Shown: positions 13,036 to 24,583 of the stretch, in pieces | Layout: every line of letters begins with the position of its first letter | Numbering within the stretch: the stretch's first letter is position 1 | Assembly (NCBI GenBank): GCA_900642245.1 | Contig: CAAAJI010000008.1 | Location: 616,655 to 680,654 of the forward strand | Direction of reading: 5' to 3' | From: Fragilaria radians | Lineage: Eukaryota > Bacillariophyta > Fragilariophyceae > Fragilariales > Fragilariaceae | Length of the DNA stretch: 64,000 nt | Translations under genes and position numbers: made by a program | The notes under the pieces: model-generated | The model's database searches: none | The model's input: only the letters and a program-made list of their open reading frames with translations | Told to the model about the DNA's origin: nothing

Positions 13036-13642
13036 CTACTCTGGTTTGATTTGAATGATAGCTTCTACCTCAACGGACATATCAAGAGGTAAAGTGTTTG
13101 TTCCAATCGCACTTCGAGCGTGATAGCCTACGGGTTTACCAAAAACCTCCATCAGAACATCGGAGCAGCCGTCCATAACCAAATGCTGACTTTTGAAGTC
13201 ATCAGTAGAATTCACGATTCCAAAGACCTTTGCAATAGGGAGATCGCAGTGTAGAGTGATCAGATGGTAGTATTAGAGTAATATAAAACAAAAAAATTTA
13301 CCTTACCTTCACGACTTGTTCAACACGATCCAAGTTTCCAAGCTGCTTTTTCATGGTAGAAATCAAGTTAAGTCCAACTTGTCGTGCAGCTTTATAACCA
13401 TGCTCCACTGATTCTCCTCCTTCGCCGATTCTTCCTTTAATTAATGATCCGTCTGGCATTATGGGTAAATGGCCAGATATGTAGAGCATATTATTGCTGG
13501 CGTAACACACGATGTTGTAATTTGCCTTAGGCGTTGGAGCAGATGGAAGCTCGATTCCTAGTTCTTCGATTCTCTTTTCAACATGTATAAATCTGTATCT
13601 CGTGTGGCGTAAAAGTCGCTGAGACATTGCCATAGAAAGCAT
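13036..13642 (-). CDS. RidA / YjgF-YER057c-UK114 family protein, two exons
   Basis: Exons 13642-13307 and 13227-13036 are joined by a 79-bp phase-0 intron (GTAAGG...GCAAAG), giving 175 residues. The family deaminates reactive enamine/imine intermediates from pyridoxal-phosphate enzymes, although some members do other things. The fold signatures are present: LYISGHLPIMPDG, YKAARQVGLNLISTMK, the partner strand QVVKVFGIVNS, then HARSAIGTNTLPLDMSVEVEAI. The Arg of HARSA (about residue 150) is the substrate-carboxylate arginine of active RidA proteins. Length and the PLDMSVEVEAI ending fit the slightly longer bacterial-type subgroup with an extra N-terminal helix (here IEKRIEELGIELP-like) rather than the classic 130-residue type. 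About 18 residues before that helix are basic and could be a mitochondrial or plastid presequence. It is not co-transcribed in any evident way with its neighbours. Confidence 0.93.
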
Positions 13643-13966
13643 GTTGACAACAATAATTGGGGGTTGTATGTTTTTTGGTGTAGAATTTTCTCAATTCAGC
13701 GCAGAGAAATTTACAATAGTAGATCTGCATCAGGGATAATTTTAATTCTATACTATTAGAACTAAAATTGTTTACCCCATGGACTAGACTTTAAATTCAA
13801 TCTGTTCTAAGGCCATTATTTCCTTACGCGTGTGAACTAACAACGAAAATAGGGTAATGATGAATTGTCCACTTTAAATAAATTTCTCCGCATAGAGATA
13901 GTAACACTTAGTTACGAGTAACTCAAATCTAAGATATCATCTTGCATCACTCCATATCAATCAGAC
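13643..13966. other. Spacer between RidA and CK1 genes
   Basis: About 320 bp of AT-rich sequence. It holds the promoter of the RidA gene and the 3' end of the kinase transcript. No specific element was recognised. Confidence 0.5.
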
Positions 13967-15265
13967 TTAATACCTCTCATTTTCAATTCCACCTCCTCCT
14001 TCTGCATTCATACGACCTCCATCAGTTCCAGAACCAGCAGATCCAGCTTCGAGCCTATTCCAGTCCCAATCTAAAGAGGAGTGGTTATTTGTGTAACCCT
14101 GCGAACGGAAAAGATCACGGAACATTCCACGAAGATAAGCAATGTTTGGTTTAGCCTCGAATTTTAGAGAACGACAATACGCTAGGTACTCTGCAAATTG
14201 TGACGGACATGCTTGACAAAGAGCAGGAATCGTAATGGCTTGCTTTTTCTCCATGATTAACTTGTATTTCTTTGTTGCAGATTTTGCTTTTAATCCCTGC
14301 CAAGGAAGTCCTCCTTTAAGGAAGTACACAAGAACGTATCCTATGGATTCGAGATCATCACGTCTTGACTGCTCTACTCCTAAATGATTGTTGATAGAGG
14401 CATAACGAGGGGTCCCTGTTAAAGATCTCCCTTCTCGTTGAGGAATGTGTTGGAGGGTTCTGGGATGACGGTATCTCTTCGAGAGACCGAAATCAATGCA
14501 ATAAATGAAATTACCGTTTCCTCGCCCTCCGTCAGTTACAAAATTTGCTGGTTTGATATCGCGGTGTATGAGATGACGTGAGTGCATGAGCTCAACACGC
14601 TCGAGCATCTGATCAGCGATCATTAGAACAGTCTTCAGAGAGAATCTTCTTCCACATTTGTTAAATTGATCTTCTAGAGATGGTCCAAGAAGATCCATCA
14701 CCATGAGATTGTAAGAATCTTGAGTTCCAAAGTAATGTACTTTTGCAAAGCCTGGTGCATTTTGAAGTTCTCGATAAACTTTATACTCATGACGTAGCTG
14801 AGGACAACGTGCCCCGTGCTTTTCGAACTTAACAGCAACCTAGAGGAGCATCAATGAAAGAGATAAATTTTAGCGAGTGATGAATGCTTTAACAGCTAAA
14901 AATATCGCGAAATAACTGCCATGGCATATATGCTGAAGCGACGGTGATGACAATGACATTACCTACCTTTTCTCCGTTGGCTCCAACCCCAAGATAAATA
15001 TCTCCAAAAGAACCTCCACCAACCCGCTTGGTGATGCGATATTTCTAAGGAGAAAGAGAGAATAGAGAAAACAATGAGTACAGATTCGCGGCGAGAAACA
15101 GGGTTGCAGGTCACTAGTAAAAAAATCAAAAAGACATCCAACCCTTCAAGATCCAGGAACCAAGTAATCACAGGCTATCAAACAACATTGAAAGAGCTAA
15201 GAGAATCCTCGAGGTGTCGATGCAAGCCAAAGATTGAACGGACTCACACTGATGGAGGACTGCAT
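13967..15265 (-). CDS. Casein kinase 1 family Ser/Thr kinase, three exons
   Basis: Exons 15265-15248 (only 18 bp, coding MQSSIS), 15044-14967 and 14839-13967 are joined by introns of 203 and 127 bp, both in phase 0. The product has 322 residues. Kinase features: glycine loop VGGGSFG at 14-20, catalytic Lys in VAVKFE (36), HRDIKPANF with Asp126, and DFG at 148-150. The CK1 signature is GTPRYASINNHLG followed by EQSRRDDLESIGYVLVYFLKG. CK1 kinases have SIN in place of the usual APE motif, and that is seen here. The tail after the kinase core is short, Gly/Ser-rich and lacks an extended regulatory domain, so this is a minimal CK1 of the alpha/delta type. CK1 acts in membrane traffic, cell cycle and DNA repair; which role applies here cannot be read from sequence. 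Confidence 0.95.
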
Positions 15266-18200
15266 GTTAGTTGGCCCAGTCCTTTTGAGCCACCGAATGA
15301 GAGGTGATTCTTGCCGTGACTGCAGTACCCCAAAGTAGTTAGCAGAAGGGGCTTACGTAGACTTGCGTAGCTGTGGTATGGAAAACAAATGACGGTTCAT
15401 GCAGATTTCAATACTGGTATGACTTCTCAAACGTTTTTTTTCGATGACTTCATAGATTCATAGAACAGTTCCGAAAATTCAAGCCATGTATCCCATACTG
15501 TATTGCATGACAGTAAACACTGTCCTACCACCCAAGCCAAGAACTCAACGGAAATACCGCCAATTCGCTATCTAACGGACAACAAAAATATAATTTTTTA
15601 ATGGTTTACACGAGTTGATAAATATTGGCGAAACGGACTTACCTACTTCACCCGATCGTCTTCGTATCCAACAACGAAACGATTCTTAAATAACACCAAA
15701 ACATGCAAGCATACGCTAATCAAATCAAAAAGAAAGAGTGAATGCACTGATTTTAATTACCATATAGGTCATAATGTATGTCATCTAAAAACTGGGCCAA
15801 GAAATTGCAATTCTCCACCAATATGTCAAATGCCATAATTGCAATTTGATTCTCCATAAAGTATTTATCTAAGCAGAGCTTTCGTCACTGTCATGGCTAT
15901 ATGAAGGAAATGATTTATCCCTGGGATTTATCTTTGAAGTTATGATGAGTATCATTAGCTTTCCAAAATATGCCTTTGTGAAAAGTGCTAACACATCTAA
16001 CCTTCAATTAAAATGTTTTCTCAACATCTTAGGATTCTCAAAGGTTTTCATTTTAATTAAGCATTCATTTACATCAGTATTAAGAGATAGAGCTAAAAAG
16101 AAGGGATCGATAGTCCAACTATATATTCATGAAATCATGCTGGAATGCCAAATGAGTTTACAATTCTTTGCTATTGTCCACAAAATTCAACACTGTAGTT
16201 GTAGAAACCCTATCCCTTATCTCTCCATGCAAAGGCAATCTCAATATCACTAGCGCAGCATAAAAATCCATAGAGACCTTATCCAGGAATACTGCAATCA
16301 TGGCAATGTCCATGTCGTCAGCACTATGGTTTTCACTCTCACTGGTTTCTATATTGCCTTGTTTCTCATACGGAATTTCGTGTAACAATATTGTAATTGT
16401 AACTTTCGGATAACCAGGAGAAATAGACTCCCCCCAAAAAGCCTTTGCAACATTGTATGCAGCGGTATATTGACGTATCTTTCTTTAGAACCCTAAGTCA
16501 TAATATTACAAAGGTAATATTGAGTACTCTTTCTGTTAACATACTCAATTTCTCAAAAGGTTGATTATCAGAAACGTGAATGAATCAGTTTCAACTTCAC
16601 CTTACCAATAAGTTTACCATTAAGTATATCCATTTGTTTCGATTTTAAAATCGATTGGACCCCTAAATTGATATCTTTGACGCCTAGAAGTGTTTGGTGT
16701 CTTATTTGCTGATGCCGCGATAAATCATGTTCGATAACAATCCAGTTACAGCTCCTTTTCAGCATCGTTACTGGTACCAAGCTACTGATGCTCAGTGCAA
16801 TGAAGCTTACTCATGAATTTATTATTTCTGTTATTCTACGGACACGCTCAATGTCATCATATACAAGAAATCATACAGTGTCAAATCTAAAGTTTCCCTA
16901 AAACATGGAGAACAAAATTTATAGCACTTTGAATGCCGAATGGCTGTTACGCTCTGTCCGCTGACCTCAAATACTAAAATCTAATTAATCTGAGCTTGTC
17001 TCTCATCAACTTCATATCGTCAATAAATGAAAGACTCCCAAAGCTACCCCCCTATGACCTAAAAGATGGGTGAAAGTTGTTTATGAACTCAGGTTTCTTT
17101 TGACATTTATCTGATAAATGAAATAGTTGCTTAAGTATGAAAAATGTTCAAGAATAACATACAATCTCAAAAAGAAGCCTCAACAGTTTTCAAAGGAGAG
17201 TTCACCTTAGAGTTAATATCTTGGAATGGCGTACAGAGTTTTCTTGATTAGAGCTTACCAAAGTGTGTGCTGTTTCCAAATTACTTTATGAAATTCAAAA
17301 AACTGTAAACTGTAATAATAAAACTGCAATATTTCTGGGGATTATTTTAGCTTTCATGTATAGAGGAAACTAGTGAATTGACACTATTTTGCTTTATGAT
17401 TAGCTGGATCTTTCCATTGTAATCGACGCGAATTACGACAAATTTTAGGTAGCTCAAATCGTTATTCCATCGTGCGATGGATTTGTAGTGAAGTAGGTGT
17501 AAGAACTTTTTGCCAATTCCTGAAATCGAGCAATTACCATGAACTGAGTCACAGAAGATCACTGCAGCTTCCATGCCTTTAATGGACATCCAAAGGTTAT
17601 TGAAAACATATACATGCCTTGTTCCAAAGATTCAGATCATCTTATTGCAATATCAGCTTTTAAGAAAAAGTCTTCCTCAATTGTTTATCGGCATTCGACT
17701 TTAGATAAAGGCTTAGACCCTTGAGGTACGGATATCTTATTATAATTGAAAGTTATAGAGGATGAATGCTCACGTACGATTGTCATCTAGCCTTCATTAG
17801 ATACTTGTGTGATCCGTCTTACTTACTCTATCCGTTATGTTGTACTGAAAAGAAGTTAAAAAGACTGCTCTTGTTTTTTCATCGTAATAGACTGAATGAA
17901 GTCTTCATTTAGATCAACCAATGATTTAGAATCAGCAACACTTGAGACGACAAAACAAAGAGATTCAAAATTATGATGTCGCAATTAAAAAATGATCACA
18001 AGACATGCAGAAAGAGAAAATATAAGTTCATTCTGTTTACTGAGTATGATAAAATTATTTCATGAAAGAATTGAGGAAAAGATCTCAAATCAGTGTTGTT
18101 GTTGTAGTGGCAGTCACGTTTAAAAAATTAAGAGAAGGCAAACGAAAAAATAGTGACTACTTGCTCTTTCTACTTCTAGTATAAGATGATTTGAAGACAA

Positions 18201-18864
18201 TTATCACATCGATGACGGAATAGTAAAGACAAGTGGAAATATGTCATGCACAATCGATGTGCTCCTTTTTCTTGGCAAATTGATAGAGAGGTGTAAAATG
18301 TTCTGAGTGTATTAATACCGAAATCATGAATTTTGATAGTGGTACAGGCAGGCTCTCAAGGATTTAGGTATACATTCAAGAAAAAATTTAAAAAGTCAAT
18401 TATTAAGTAGAAATAGGAGGGTATTACAAGGCCTTGTGCTTTCAGATGCAAGTCCACTGGATGACAATGTCATATGCATTAACAGATTAAACATTCGCAA
18501 GGGCATGATACGAACTACTTTTGATATCTTGTTGGTGATAAGCCTTGTTCATGGAGTTCCAAGAAAGAGAATCAAATTTGATATTTGTTAAGTTAGTAAC
18601 AATACATGTAGGGGAATACATCACATACCCTATGATGATTCATTGACTGATGAGTGCCCCTAATTTTTTCTAACTTTGCTAAACAAATTCTTCAAACAGT
18701 ATGGTTGGTAGGTGATCTTATCCTCCCTTCGTCACCATGCGCATCACTTTTCTCGTTCCCCACACATCAAGCACACTGACAAATCAACCTATACCAGATG
18801 ACAAAATAAATGACCCTGGAATTTTACCTAAAGTGCATGTCATTATGAAATAGTGAAAGTGCAT
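15266..18864. other. Long gene-poor stretch
   Basis: About 3.6 kb with only short open frames. The first few hundred bases are the CK1 promoter region. Minus-strand frames at 16158-16388, 16568-16780 and 17347-17589 show no domain I recognise and could be worn transposon sequence. No RNA gene or clear repeat was found by eye. Confidence 0.4.
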
Positions 18865-18869
18865 TTAAG

Positions 18870-19720
18870 TTGTTTTGTCTAAATGTTTAATTATGAATGC
18901 AAAATGCGTTTTAAGCTCATTCAAGTACTGAGTTCTACAGCTGTATGTTGATCTAACAATGCTGGTATACTCGACATTGTGAAAGCTTTTCAAGATGCGC
19001 CTCAAATAGCGCTTTTGTAGTGTCTGACCATGGATCCAGACCACATGTTTTGAAAGACCAACGATTTTTTCTGTTTGCAGAATTGATTTTATCATAGGCA
19101 TTTTTGATAAACTACTGGTATTTTGCCTCCTGCATTAAGACTTGCGGATTCTTCCAAGTTACGGAAAAGTTCAAAAACATGGTTATGTTATTCCTCTCTG
19201 ATCATCTTCTTAAGTGGTCCATTAACTACTATATCAGGAGGTTGGTAAATTGATGTCAAACGTGGATCAATGAATTCCACAACCAACTCCTCTTGCTCCG
19301 GGCGACTCGCATTGATGTCTTTCAGTGCTGATTGCAAACATGTGTCGGTGCATCATCATACACCAAACCCACTTGCATTCCGTGACCCTTATACAAATCT
19401 GCAATATAACGTAAATCTAAAATGTTAGTCTCTGAAGTCATCAGTGACTTGACGTGAACAACACAATACTATCACGTTAACTTTGCCACTGCTTCATCAA
19501 TTGTTTGCTAAATTCTTCGGTGAAAATGATAAATGGATGTAACAAAGAGGAAGAAAGCATATCCATTGTCAAAGTATGTTGACATTAAATCCCAAAGCAG
19601 CAAAAACCATATCAAATGTTGATCCCCATTGTCCACTCTGTGTCTGACAATTAGGCAATTTCCATCACCTTTCGTTTGAATGCATGCATATGACTGTCCG
19701 TCCATTCGGATCCCTTTCAT
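18870..19720 (-). pseudogene. Decayed DDE transposase (pogo/Tigger-like)
   Basis: Read on the minus strand across frame changes, the segment shows remnants of a DDE-1 type endonuclease. PFIIFTEEF and LMKQW appear near 19.5 kb. They are followed by GLVYDDAPTHVC at about 19345-19385, which resembles the second catalytic Asp block. Next is FIDPRLTSIYQPPDIVVNG at about 19205-19275, which matches the usual LTS-hydrophobic-QP-D block before the last acidic residue. The 78-codon frame 19101-18865 follows as the C-terminal part. Several stops and at least two frameshifts are present. No terminal inverted repeats were found. The family call rests on motif order only. Confidence 0.55.
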
Positions 19721-19962
19721 CTTTGAATTTGGCGCGCAAATAGATGAAGTTCACTAAACTAAAAAATAGTATACTGTAATATTTTATTAGTGGTCAAAGT
19801 GCACTTAATTTTTGTCATGGATTGCATTTATTTGTAGGGTCATATAATTTGCCATCTAACTTTACGGTAACGTTACTTTCATTAATTGCCAAAAAATCGG
19901 ATCACCAAATAGAGTACAGTTCTTTGACAAGCCGTTACCATCAAACTAGCTAAGCCTTTCTT

Positions 19963-20751
19963 ATGAAAGTTGTCGTTGTTTTACCAACTTTCTTCAAGAG
20001 CAAAGATGATCTAAGGTTTAAAATCACTCTCAAAACCTGTCAAGAATTCGCTCGTCTACAGATGAATGCAGTGATTGTTGATGCCTCTCCTCTTGAATCC
20101 ATTCGTTCGGATATGATATTTCATGGAACTAGGGATGGCCAAGAATATGTTCGTGTTTTTGGTCAAAGCTACTCTGGAAGGAAAGGTGCGGCACTTAGAG
20201 AAGGAATTGCAATCGCTTATCAATACCTTAATGGAGAAGATGGTATTATAGCGTTTCAGGAACCTGAAAAAGTTGACATGGTTTGCCATTGGTTTTCTAT
20301 AGGAAAGACTTTACAGTCTGAGTTTGACATTTGTGTTCCAAAAAGGTCTATGGATTCATTCCGTTCTAGTTATCCTATTGAGCAGTTTCATTCAGAGAAC
20401 TTTGCGAATCTGTACTTAGATGCCTTAGCAAAGAATATAGGTTTCCCATCGATAGATTGGACTATGGGACCGATGGCATTTAAAGCATCATTCGCAAGAC
20501 ATTGGGTAGAATACAGAGGTGACTTGTGGGACATGCAGCTTGTTCCTTTAGTCAGAGCTCAACGATGGCATAATGCCAAGATAACTATTCATGAGGTTGA
20601 CTTCATGTATCCACGTGAAATGTTTGAAGAAGAAACAGGTAGCGAACTTTGGTGCGAAAAGAGACTTTTCCAACTTAATTATCTAATTGAACATGTGGGA
20701 AGAGCTTTAAAAGAAGTGTCTATGACATCAGGTGATCATGGCTTACAGTGA
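19963..20751 (+). CDS. GT2-like glycosyltransferase, GT-A fold, single exon
   Basis: A 262-residue protein without signal peptide or membrane segment. It starts with the GT-A nucleotide-binding pattern MKVVVVLPTFFKSKDD. GRKGAALREGI at 72-82 follows, equivalent to the helix that lines the sugar-nucleotide site in GT2 enzymes. IIAFQEPEK at 95-103 sits where the metal-binding DXD motif usually lies, yet no canonical DXD is visible. DWTMGPMAF at 165-173 is equivalent to the acceptor-side segment. It resembles stand-alone bacterial polyprenol-phosphate or capsule-type transferases more than typical eukaryotic Golgi enzymes. It is likely cytosolic. The fold call is moderately firm; donor and acceptor are unknown. 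It is isolated, with a transposase relic upstream, so lateral origin is possible but untested. Confidence 0.68.
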   Translation: MKVVVVLPTFFKSKDDLRFKITLKTCQEFARLQMNAVIVDASPLESIRSDMIFHGTRDGQEYVRVFGQSYSGRKGAALREGIAIAYQYLNGEDGIIAFQEPEKVDMVCHWFSIGKTLQSEFDICVPKRSMDSFRSSYPIEQFHSENFANLYLDALAKNIGFPSIDWTMGPMAFKASFARHWVEYRGDLWDMQLVPLVRAQRWHNAKITIHEVDFMYPREMFEEETGSELWCEKRLFQLNYLIEHVGRALKEVSMTSGDHGLQ

Positions 20752-23700
20752 TGCTGGAAAGCCTTACTAACAAATCTTTACGTTTTAGAATGATTAAACA
20801 TCATCAATGAGCGTTCCCACGTATTATGATTCATAATCAAATTAATTTCGAACTATGCCTTGCTAAATCAATCAAAGTTAAGAACTCTTGTGTCATTGGG
20901 TCTTTCCTATGTAATGCCGTATTCCATTGTCATCAACCCTTCAATACTAAGCCCTTGGTCGTTTTTAAGGACATGCTCACATCACACTCTAGACTGTAAT
21001 AATCACTAGAACTTATGGCTTGATGCATGTTGTTCCGAACGACTTTTGACAATAGTCAGATGAACAGCAATAGTGATTATTGCGATTAATTTTTTTGATG
21101 TCCATGTCATTCAATATATCATGCTACGCTTGAGTCCTTCCATCACTTGTGAATCCTGGTTAGAGGTATTTTTTATCCCTCATTTTAGAACATTTTAAGT
21201 TGACGACTCGTGATGAGATATAGACATTGTGTTAAAGTCTTCCTCCGAATTTGTCTTAAAAGTATTCTTCACTATTCATTTGTTGTTGCTTGCACATAGC
21301 TTTATGGGACCTTATCACTTCTCCATGATATATTGCCTTTAGTTATATGATAGTCTTTTTCGCCATTTTCTTGCCAATTAAATTCTTACGTTTCAATGAC
21401 TTGTATCGGTGATTTTCCTTTCCTTTTCTGTTGCCCATTTAAATGGCCTATTTTTGATATCACTGAAAAACATGCTTTTACTACAGAGTGTCTTCTCTGT
21501 AACTGATTGTGATTGTCCTAATAGCTTACTCATTTTTTTCAATTGCTGTGTTACCTTTCTCATCCAGGATAAAGTATTTCCCTTTTCCTATTCCACTGGT
21601 GCCTGGCGACTTATTTACTCTCATACTCATCTGTACTTCGATCTTAATATTATAGTTTTGACGTTTATCTTACTCCGTGATAATGCTACTGAAATGACTT
21701 CGTTACTTCAGGATCATTCCTCCTTGTTTTTATCAAAGCTGAATTATACTGAATTTTTTATTGACTTATCGTCCTTTGGCTTTCTGTTCTGTAATATCAG
21801 AATTAACCTGACACTATGCCATTTGCTTACTCCTCCATACTTGTACTGGAGAACTTTCCCTATGAATACCTTGTATTTCTACCTACCTTCGGCTGCTGTA
21901 ACCTACTTTTCCATCAGCACATGTAACGGTTGAGAATTTCTGCATTGTTTTGTACGATAATCTACCCTTTCCCTTATTCCTCTGATAAAATAGTCATTGA
22001 TATACTTCCCAAATCTAATCTGCAGAAAGAAATTGTCAAAAGTTCAATCAAGCCATTTTCCCTTCAGTTTTAGTCATGTTCCTATCCTTTTTTCTTTTAA
22101 AGGGGATTTCATAACCATTGCACACTAAAAATATGGTTAAATATTTTTGAACTTATGTTCTCATTATTTCATTGAATTTGAATTCTTACTGTAGGCCCTA
22201 AAACGAATTGTTTCCTACTTCGATGTGGCGTCCATTCTGTATGTAGTGCAGGTATTAATTTTTCTGTTGGATTACTTCTTTACCATAACTTTACAACCAT
22301 TTAAAGAATCAATAAACACTGCTCCTGATGCAAGTCTTACTTTCCTCGACATTCATTCTGCCTTGATTTGTACACTATTTTTCTGGAGGTGCAATTTGGT
22401 ACTCCCTGTTCAAGTGCATTTTACTTACTTCGTTTTGAGATTCATTCTCTTTCTGCGTTGATGGTAGGCAGATACACATGTATAGAGTTTCGTTTCCTTC
22501 TGATTCAGTGGTTCTCTTCCAAATACGAGCCATACTGTACACCTGCGCTTTCGGTCGTGCTATTGAGCATACGTTTCCAAGAGACTTGCAATGTAGATGG
22601 GCTGAACCATGTTTCAGGCTTCCTTGTTCTATACCTTCATGGTATTTATATCTATCGCATAATCTTCTATCTTCCGCATGGTTTGAATCCTCACTTTGAT
22701 ACATACGAAATAGGCGAACCTTCCTACACTCACCTCTAACACTAACGTCAATTTCTGATAATCAAGATTCATTCTTTCTTTGATGACATTCCTGGCAGTA
22801 TGAAAACAAATACTTCCATATCTCCATGAATGCCTTCTTCATTTTCCACTTTTACGCAATGCTTGCATGGGGCTGTTATCACTTCCGTAACTAATGAATC
22901 ACGCTTGGTGTTGCATCGAATATGTCGTAAAGTATGATAAAAATAGATGCATATGCATACTTGTTATCTCAGTTTTCTTACTCTGTAAAAAACAGTTTCC
23001 ACAGACTAACCCTGCTGTCTGTTGCGCTATTCTCTGGTTAAAATCATTCCAAAATAGTTGTTTTTGGTATACATCACTTGTATATGTAGCATAGTTCAAC
23101 ATGACAGGAGAAGATCAGATAGTGAGGAGACAAACTTGCAGACAAATATACGAGCCAGGTCAGCATCGTTTCTATTGGTAATATCCCTGAATTCAAAATG
23201 ACCAATATCATACAAAAGTTTAATTCGAATTGTTTACGAAGAGAACAATTCAACCTATTTGAGGGAAAGGTTATGCATACATCCTCTTCTTTTAGGTTTA
23301 GTTGCAATTTGATTCATCACTGTTCTGCCATATTTACGTTTGAGGCATATTTGGGAATGAGTGATATCAATAAGATTAGAGCTTTGAACTTTTCTGGCAA
23401 GAAGGTTAGGTGTTCCACTAGGAGTTAGAAGTACCATTTTTCTATAAATGCGTGAGAAGTCTTTTTTCTCGAAAATGCGCTTTTCTCTTGTGGATTCATT
23501 CTCTTTCTTAATAAGCTTGATAGTAAATATATGAATTACCAACACCAGTTTCTAATGGAATTTAGGTCTCTCTGGTCAATGCTATTGTTAAAAAGGGGTA
23601 TATTAGAAGTAATTCAAGCTAAAATCTGGAAAGATGAATTTGTTGGATATTTGCTGGCATTTTACACCTGACCCTTTTTTCTTGACAGTAGTCAGTTCTT

Positions 23701-23958
23701 GTACACTTCAAAATTACTCCAGTACCACTTACTAGTGTTTCATTGTGTTACCCTTCGTTACATTTGCACTAAGATATTACATTGTGCCGTTTGATTTTGA
23801 TCTGTCGCGATGGTTAAGGTAAGACTTTCTTGAGAATGGCACGTAGATAACTCGTGGCCCAACACATGTGTGATATAAGTCGTAGTGTGCATTAATGACG
23901 ATGAACATCCTCTACCCCTACAATGTGTCGTTGATGGGAAGTTGTCATGGTGTGTCAG
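20752..23958. other. Gene-poor stretch with pyrimidine-rich plus strand
   Basis: From roughly 21.1 to 23.1 kb the plus strand is strongly rich in T and C. The minus strand is thus purine-rich, as coding strands of retroelements often are. Broken minus-strand readings such as MNSEEYF-DKFGG near 21.27 kb and AIDINTMKV near 22.65 kb look like worn gag-type coding sequence, but no diagnostic motif survives. The longest plus-strand frame (21409-21933, 174 codons) is rich in Phe, Leu and Ser, as expected from the base bias, and is not accepted as a gene. Confidence 0.35.
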
Positions 23959-24330
23959 TTAGCTACGCGTGTTTTGTTTTGGGGAAAAGCCGATTGCCAA
24001 TTCTCCTGAAATCCAGAACAAGAATGATAAAAAGCTGTCAAGGAGGGCAATCAGCATGATGAGGAATACAGCCGAAACACTTGAATATTTTGTCTCTAGA
24101 TTCCGAAACTGACAATCGCTTTTGTCTCTCTCTCCTCTTGCGATATAACTTTTCAGCAAAAAAATACCTGTGCCCACAATACCACCAACAAAGCCCATAG
24201 AAATGGTATCAAGAAGGCCAAGAAGACAAAGTACGTGAGCACTAAGGGTATGGATCCGAAATTTTTGCGAAACCAAAAATTTGCCAAAAAGTACAATGGC
24301 TCGAAGCGTGTTCACGACGACTAATCTCAT
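23959..24330 (-). CDS. Possible small multi-helix membrane protein
   Basis: A 123-residue frame from the first ATG (24330); the open frame extends 15 codons further upstream without an ATG. Three hydrophobic stretches are visible: about residues 4-21 (VVVNTLRAIVLFGKFLVS), about 32-55 (rich in Gly, with GFVGGIVGTGIF) and about 85-110. A short charged loop, RGERDKSDCQFRN, lies between the last two. No family was recognised. A faint resemblance to the C-terminal part of choline-transporter-like proteins was considered and is too weak to use. It may be the last exon of a longer gene or a chance frame. Confidence 0.35.
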   Translation of the reverse strand: MRLVVVNTLRAIVLFGKFLVSQKFRIHTLSAHVLCLLGLLDTISMGFVGGIVGTGIFLLKSYIARGERDKSDCQFRNLETKYSSVSAVFLIMLIALLDSFLSFLFWISGELAIGFSPKQNTRS

Positions 24331-24583
24331 GGGGTTTACATATCTAGAACTACGATAGTATTCTTGAATAAGCACACTAGTCTCTTTATATCATACCATC
24401 ATCGAGTGCATAATTCTTAGGTTGTAGTTCAATATTTTGTTGAAGATATTATAATTTTCATTTCTCAACACTGAAAATATTAACTAATACTTTGGGTACT
24501 TTGAGTGTTTTGTTGCAGATGAGTTGATGGTTGGAAACTTAAGACAAGATGTCTCGTAAGGGTAAAATTTATTATATTTTCAG

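Noticed and set aside
21409..21933. 174-codon hydrophobic plus-strand frame
   Set aside because: Phe/Leu/Ser richness follows from the T/C-rich strand. No signal, spaced helices or family motif is convincing.
23959..24330. Naming the small membrane frame as a choline-transporter-like protein
   Set aside because: Only a vague resemblance of one helix; no diagnostic motif. Kept as unknown with low confidence.
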